DNA from: a bacterium | Lineage (GTDB): Bacteria; Planctomycetota; Planctomycetia; Pirellulales; Pirellulaceae | Length of the DNA: 10,181 bases | Assembly (NCBI GenBank): GCA_030432015.1 | Contig: JAUIHJ010000256.1 | Coordinates: forward strand, 1 to 10,181 | Reading direction: 5' to 3' | Shown: piece after piece, positions 7,401 through 10,181 of the stretch | How positions within the stretch are numbered: position 1 is the first letter of the stretch | Layout: the number at the start of each line of letters is the position of its first letter | Notes under the pieces: model-generated | The model's database searches: none | What the model was told of the DNA's origin: nothing | The model's input: only the letters and a program-made list of their open reading frames with translations | Program-made: the position numbers and the translations under genes

Positions 7401-7912
7401 GACGGAACGGATGAGGACGGGGGGCGCCGTTGTGCGAGGGGCTGAAAGGCCCAGTGCGCCTGTGGGTCGGGCTCCCCCTGCTCGTCGGGCGGCACCGCAG
7501 CGCCGGCTCGAATCCATGCCCGCAGCCGCCTGATCTGATCCGCCGAGAGCCGATCACCCTCTGGCGGCATGCGATCGATCTCGTCGGTCGACGTCACACG
7601 CTCGATCAAGAGGCTCGCAGCGTCATCATTCAATTCGACGGCCGCACCGCTATCCCCGCCAGCGCGGATCGCGGACGCCGTGTCGAGCCTGAGATTGGAT
7701 TCCTGTTTTCGCGAACCATGGCAAGCATAACAGCGTGCTTTCAAGACCGGCTTGATATCGCGCAGGTAATCCACCTCTTCCCCCCCAGCCACTCCCGCGA
7801 CGACAACGATCACGACGATCACCAGAGGAACGACCACACGGAAACGGGAATTCTGGGAAGACGCCGTTCGTGGCTCCTTCGTACGGCGAGACTCGACGGC
7901 GAGGTGGTTCAT
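4412..7912 (-). CDS. planctomycete PSCyt1-PSCyt2-PSD1 multidomain cytochrome protein (DUF1549/DUF1553)
   Basis: The 1166-residue protein has an N-terminal hydrophobic anchor or signal (about 25-42). A cytochrome PSCyt1 domain follows with CYACH (61-65) and an RMPP segment (114-117) that may supply the distal Met. After a Pro/Ser linker (about 163-177) comes DUF1549/PSCyt2 (about 186-415) with the WLDVVRYADTHG signature (281-292) and a second haem site CARCH (385-389). Residues about 455-620 look like a beta-sandwich of the golvesin/Xly type. A partial (655-690) and a fuller (695-792) discoidin/F5-8C-like region follow, suggesting carbohydrate binding. The C-terminus (about 840-1166) is DUF1553/PSD1, with NPLTARVLVNRIW (904-916), SGTYQQSA (968-975) and ATPTRSRSTTAIQALNLFN (1075-1093). 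Two haems imply electron transfer at the envelope; the catalysed reaction is unknown. It is first in an operon with DUF1501. No Shine-Dalgarno is evident at the ATG, but the next upstream gene ends 321 bp away. Confidence 0.93.
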   Translation of the reverse strand: MNHLAVESRRTKEPRTASSQNSRFRVVVPLVIVVIVVVAGVAGGEEVDYLRDIKPVLKARCYACHGSRKQESNLRLDTASAIRAGGDSGAAVELNDDAASLLIERVTSTDEIDRMPPEGDRLSADQIRRLRAWIRAGAAVPPDEQGEPDPQAHWAFQPLAQRRPPSSSVPSSSTVPAGAVADGDLIDPWIDARLTDAGLRRNPPADAVTLIRRMFLDLHGLPPSLEEITTWSARLTQPLASGSAADRPSPPDRPLNRLAIRELIDYLLGSARYGERWAQHWLDVVRYADTHGFEVNTPRPHAWRYRDYVIRALNDDKPYDQFVVDQLAGDTTGEDAATGFLVAAAVLLPGQIGKDDASKRLARQDSLDEIIVGTSATFVGMTLGCARCHDHKFDPLTQEDYYAMQAFFAGVEYGDREVRDAAREDRLQRAATLVPKIDGLTAKLRRFEPLAFAGRTIVIDDESTESVTSLAVKNGHGTNPAGPGRGYRDDAGDAERVANLSGGRYTWWPNKPGQDVFTWDPRVAGRFRIWVSWGAHGSGVHTRDARYVLDRDGDLQTQDDQQEIARVDQYYFAGVRDGESEKKPLWSGLLNTGIHELTPTSKLVLRGGDTGTGITADVIVCQEVDSGDADNEPDKTDDRRLPQLRAPVSPRHNVERIAAIDARFIRFATLATIDDNRHQPCLDELEVFTTGELPLNIALAEHGTKASSSGNYSETGIHQLKHINDGRYGNSQSWISNQHGGGWVQLEFPRVATIDRIEWSRDREGKFLDRLPVRYHIDVSLDGDQWTTVARSDDRLGPGTPFDRVANLRRAAAGKESTALPALITELEHLRAQKVELEKPVLVYGGKFREPDQTHVLRRGDPEQPLDPIAPQVPRALGQVTCDKDSSESARRLALAHWIATDTNPLTARVLVNRIWQGHFGQGLVDTPSDFGLNGLPPSHPELLDQLAAHFIRNGWSIKNLHRAILTSGTYQQSARIDPQGVVVDADNRLLWRFPSRRLEAEAIRDSMLAISGQLNLKMGGPGFNFFKTRGGLSGFPPLDAFTPEELRRMIYAHRIRMESVPVFGAFDCPDAGQATPTRSRSTTAIQALNLFNSPFVMQQAEALTQRVEQEAGDDLVAQIERVWLLMVGRRPSEAEAIACFKTAGEHGLPTVCRVLFNSNEFLFLP
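7394..7420 (-). repeat. 15-bp tandem duplication encoding the PSCyt1-PSCyt2 linker
   Basis: GGATGAGGACGG occurs at 7394-7405 and again at 7409-7420, a 15-bp period. On the coding (minus) strand this gives the Pro-Ser repeat PSSSVPSSSTV in the flexible linker between the first cytochrome domain and DUF1549. Being in frame, it changes only linker length and is likely to vary between relatives. Confidence 0.65.
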
Positions 7913-8233
7913 GGACAGGATCGTGCGCAGGCAGGGTGGTGCTTGGAGCGAACCGCTCAGGCTGGACTACGGGCGGGCGAGACTCCAGCATAATCGTCTC
8001 GCATCCGCATGGCCACCTCAGACGATTCACCGGCCATGCCTCGCAAGCCGCATCACCCGCGTGGGCACGCCCTGAGGTTGCAATGACTCGCTGCCACGTG
8101 GCGGCAAGCATTGGACGACGCGTCGCTTCCAGTCACCGCTGCGCAGCAGGTGAGCGTCCGGACGGAAAATCCCTGAGGTTCGCAACTCAGGCCAACATCC
8201 GGCGATGCCGACGGCATTCCGAAACGCGCGACT
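7913..8233. promoter_or_regulatory. 321-bp gene-free region, dyad-dense leader of the PSD1 operon
   Basis: I see no gene here in any frame. The region must contain the 3' end of the esterase transcript and the promoter of the PSD1 operon. Perfect dyads include GCATGGCC/GGCCATGC (8007-8014 with 8032-8039), GCCACGTGGC (8093-8102), CGACGCGTCG (8116-8125), CGTCCGGACG (8155-8164), CCTGAG/CTCAGG (8172-8177 with 8186-8191) and ATGCCG/CGGCAT (8205-8210 with 8212-8217). CCCTGAGGTT followed by GCAA or CGCAA occurs at 8070-8083 and 8171-8185. Several of these could be operators. No convincing -35/-10 pair was found; TATGCT on the minus strand at 7992-7987 is only a weak -10 candidate. Confidence 0.45.
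8166..8191 (-). terminator. candidate intrinsic terminator of the esterase/sulfatase operon
   Basis: Reading the minus strand, CCTGAG (8191-8186) and CTCAGG (8177-8172) form a 6-bp stem that can gain two A-T pairs next to a bulge, closing a three-base loop. It is followed by GATTTT (8171-8166). It begins 43 nt after the stop codon of the double esterase. The T-run is only four bases, so termination may be incomplete. Confidence 0.5.
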
Positions 8234-8242
8234 TCAAAAATC
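8204..8242 (+). repeat. diverged intergenic repeat, copy C, overlapping the esterase stop
   Basis: It matches 2072-2110 at 28 of 39 positions without gaps, and its end (8224-8239) matches 2148-2163 at 15 of 16. It overlaps the last codons and the TGA stop (8236-8234) of the double esterase, so if it is an inserted element it may have supplied the C-terminal residues (…NHDF). The left part contains the ATGCCG/CGGCAT dyad. Confidence 0.4.
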
Positions 8243-9991
8243 GTGATTCCTGGGCGGACACAACTTAAAGAATTCCCAGATCGCGTGCGTGGCATCAAAG
8301 TCCTGGCTGGCTTTGCCGATCAACAGTTCTGCCGCGTAACCCGGTTTTCCTGGCCAGGTGTGCCCACCGTTGCGCACGAGATACACCTGCACGCGCGCAC
8401 CAGCGAGTCCAGCCGGATAGATGGTCGACTCCGTCGTTGTGCCGTCACTCGGATCGAGATCCTCAAGCATCGACCTGGCGGGTGCGCCAGAGATCTGATT
8501 CCGTTTCAGGTAGCGCGCAACCACTTCCTTCGTTGAGAGGACGGAGCCCCTTTTTCTGCCGAGCCGAAAGCCGATCGCGCCGCCGTCGATCGGGACCAAG
8601 GGATCGGCATCGCCTTGAATTACGAACAGGGAAACAGGATGGGACGGATTGAAATCGGCGGCAATGGGGACGGCCATCCCTCCGATCACGGGCGCGATCC
8701 CCGCAATCACGTCCGCCGCTTCGGCTGCCAGACGGTGGGACATGATGCCGCCATTGGATGCACCGGTCGCGAACACGCGCCCTCGGTCGATTGCGTATTG
8801 CTCGGCGAGCTCGTCGATCAGCAGACGAATGAACGCAACATCATCGATCTTGTCTCGATGTTCTGGAATATGGCCTACCTGGCGACCGTCATTCCAGTTT
8901 TCAATCAGTGCGTATGGATAACAGACCGCAAACCCTTGCGTCCGTGCCAATTCGTGGAAATTGGTATAGCGAATGATCTTCTGGCTATCGCCGCCGCCAC
9001 CGTGAAGAACAAAGACCAGAGGAATTCGGGCCCGCGGGCTTGGCGGAACATACAGTTGATACCGCCGCGCCAGACCGTCAACGGTGACCGATGCCGAGAC
9101 GAGCCGATCGGTGGGCGGTGCGGGCGTCGGCGCCTTGTCATTGTCAAGAATTTCGTCCAGGAACAAGAATGTCTGCGTGGTGGGAGCGTCGCCGACCGTG
9201 CCGAATTCACGATTGATCGTCGCGTGGCTCTTGTCGGCAGCGGCGAAGACGGCGGCGTTTCCGCCCGCTGTTCGTAATTTGTTCGCCAGCAGCCTCGCCT
9301 GCTTCGTCGACGCGACACGATCGGCCACATGGGCGATCAAGAACGGGGGAATCCCTTTGCGCGGAGCGACGTGCGTGATCGGAGAGGCGTCGCGCTGTGC
9401 TTTCTCGTCTTCACCAAACACCGACGTGTAGAGTTGCCTGGCCGGTCCGATCGACCAGCGGATCTGCTTCGGAATGTCGTAGCCGGCTCCGTCCAGCAAG
9501 ACGACGCCCCGCAGGTCCGTAAGGTTGAGTTTTTCGGCCTTGAGATACCGCTCGTCGGTGGCTACCAGGGCCGCCAGATGTGCTCCGGCCGAATGGCCCA
9601 TGAGAAACAGACGCTGCGAGTCTCCGCCGTGCGCGGCGATGTTGACATGGGCCCAACGAATCGCCTGGGCCACGTCAGCGGCCTGCTGGCGATAATCCGC
9701 ATCTGGATAGAGACGGTAGTTAACGCTTACCAGGACGAAGCCATTGTCGACGAACGCCTGCGGTTTTTCCTGCACGGACCGCTTGTCACCAATTCGCCAG
9801 CCACCGCCGTGAATCCAGAGCATCACTGGATGCGCCGAACCGCTGGCGGGCGCGTAGACATCGACACTGGTCAGCCGAGCGTCGTCCGCGTGTGTGGCGT
9901 AGGCAATATCTCGCGCGATGCGCATTTCAGCGGCTGCGGCGTGCCCGCCAATAAGGCAGGCCAGCGCGCATGCCGTCAACATGGTACGCAT
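8234..9991 (-). CDS. secreted tandem esterase: BD-FAE/lipase-like domain fused to PHB-depolymerase/feruloyl-esterase-like domain
   Basis: The 585-residue protein has a signal peptide (1 to about 21, ending AAAA). Domain 1 (about 24-283) is an alpha/beta hydrolase of the BD-FAE/esterase type: oxyanion HGGGW (61-65), nucleophile GHSAG with Ser134, probable acid Asp224 (AHVADR) and His256 (KSHATIN). Domain 2 (about 297-578) resembles LpqC/polyhydroxybutyrate-depolymerase and feruloyl esterases (COG3509-like): HGGGGD (330-335), nucleophile GASNGG with Ser412, probable acid Asp463 (GDADPLVP), and His544 in NGGHTWPG. Both triads look intact, so one polypeptide should carry two ester-hydrolysing sites, plausibly removing acetyl or feruloyl-type groups from a polysaccharide; the substrates are inferred from family only. 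A Thr/Pro-rich link (about 284-296) joins them. GGGAG with AAGGGAGA context sits 5 nt before the ATG. The neighbour upstream is a sulfatase, 59 nt away. Confidence 0.9.
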   Translation of the reverse strand: MRTMLTACALACLIGGHAAAAEMRIARDIAYATHADDARLTSVDVYAPASGSAHPVMLWIHGGGWRIGDKRSVQEKPQAFVDNGFVLVSVNYRLYPDADYRQQAADVAQAIRWAHVNIAAHGGDSQRLFLMGHSAGAHLAALVATDERYLKAEKLNLTDLRGVVLLDGAGYDIPKQIRWSIGPARQLYTSVFGEDEKAQRDASPITHVAPRKGIPPFLIAHVADRVASTKQARLLANKLRTAGGNAAVFAAADKSHATINREFGTVGDAPTTQTFLFLDEILDNDKAPTPAPPTDRLVSASVTVDGLARRYQLYVPPSPRARIPLVFVLHGGGGDSQKIIRYTNFHELARTQGFAVCYPYALIENWNDGRQVGHIPEHRDKIDDVAFIRLLIDELAEQYAIDRGRVFATGASNGGIMSHRLAAEAADVIAGIAPVIGGMAVPIAADFNPSHPVSLFVIQGDADPLVPIDGGAIGFRLGRKRGSVLSTKEVVARYLKRNQISGAPARSMLEDLDPSDGTTTESTIYPAGLAGARVQVYLVRNGGHTWPGKPGYAAELLIGKASQDFDATHAIWEFFKLCPPRNHDF

Positions 9992-9996
9992 GAAAT

Positions 9997-10001
9997 CTCC
10001 C
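9997..10001 (-). promoter_or_regulatory. Shine-Dalgarno of the tandem esterase
   Basis: On the minus strand GGGAG (within AAGGGAGA) precedes the ATG at 9991 by 5 nt. It supports Met1 over Met4 as the start. Confidence 0.65.
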
Positions 10002-10050
10002 TTGCCAAGATCACTGGCCGTCGCGTCGGCCAGCGGATTTCGCGCCGCGG

Positions 10051-10181
10051 CTACTTGGGGCCGAGGCCTTTCGTAGCACGCAGTTCCGCCGCCAACTCCT
10101 GCACTCGATTGGTCAACTCGACTCGATGAACAATATTGGTATCCTCGCCTGGGTCGGCCGCATGATCGTACAGCATGCGCG
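10051..10181 (-). CDS. sulfatase, C-terminal fragment (cut by window edge)
   Basis: An open frame enters the window from the right on the minus strand and ends at TAG (10053-10051). The 43 or so visible residues run from RMLYDHAADPGEDTN into a helix rich in Leu and Glu and end RATKGLGPK. The YDHxxDPxExxN motif followed by a short amphipathic helix is the standard C-terminus of sulfatases of the iduronate-2-sulfatase/choline-sulfatase type (PF00884), which remove sulfate esters, usually from glycans. Catalytic Cys/Ser and metal sites lie outside the window, so activity cannot be judged. The 59-nt gap to the tandem esterase, with no terminator in it, points to one operon in the order sulfatase then esterase. 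Confidence 0.85.
   Translation of the reverse strand, partial: RMLYDHAADPGEDTNIVHRVELTNRVQELAAELRATKGLGPK

Noticed and set aside
7987..8015. Minus-strand TATGCT with TGGCCA as a promoter for the PSD1 operon
   Set aside because: The -35 match is 4 of 6 and part of another dyad; in GC-rich DNA such matches are common.
9329..10129. 266-residue plus-strand open frame over the esterase and sulfatase ends
   Set aside because: It is antisense to two genes with strong motifs and a good ribosome-binding site; no signature was seen in its own translation.
1..10181. CRISPR array or defence system
   Set aside because: There are no regularly spaced repeats, and none of the genes present belongs to a known defence family; the MBL gene is secreted, which argues against a cytoplasmic nuclease role.

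Overview
The window is high-GC bacterial DNA that almost certainly comes from a planctomycete (phylum Planctomycetota; I would not go below phylum). The reasons are a PSCyt1/PSCyt2/PSD1 (DUF1549/DUF1553) cytochrome protein followed by a Tat-exported DUF1501 protein, a small class-II-like cytochrome c, and a sulfatase end with the usual YDHxxDPxExxN tail. Most genes carry export signals or a membrane anchor, so the window encodes mainly envelope or extracellular biochemistry.

Layout, left to right. Positions 106-1989 (+) encode a secreted protein with two metallo-beta-lactamase (MBL) folds in tandem, in which the first fold has lost most of its metal ligands. It converges on a small secreted c-type cytochrome, 2213-2590 (-). 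The 223-bp gap between them is rich in structure: an 11-bp inverted repeat with nested hairpins, plus short repeats that recur at 8204-8242. Then come 2878-4362 (-), DUF1501 with a Tat signal, and directly upstream of it 4412-7912 (-), the 1166-residue two-haem PSD1 protein. These two form an operon with a 49-nt intercistronic gap that holds a hairpin. A 321-bp gap (7913-8233) contains no gene but many dyads and a candidate terminator. Last are 8234-9991 (-), a secreted protein carrying two different alpha/beta-hydrolase esterase domains, each with a complete-looking triad, and the C-terminal end of a sulfatase (10051-10181, -, cut by the window edge), which is probably the upstream gene of the same operon.

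How the genes may work together (inference). Sulfatase plus double esterase suggests removal of sulfate and acyl groups from a complex polysaccharide. The PSD1/DUF1501 pair, with its discoidin-like sugar-binding region, commonly accompanies such sulfatases in planctomycetes, but its biochemical role is not established. The small cytochrome could exchange electrons with the PSD1 haems. The MBL gene lies on the other strand and need not belong to the same pathway.

The least explained items are the pseudo-MBL/active-MBL fusion, the tandem esterase, the diverged intergenic repeat family, and the dyad-dense leader of the PSD1 operon. No CRISPR array, tRNA, rRNA or transposase was seen.
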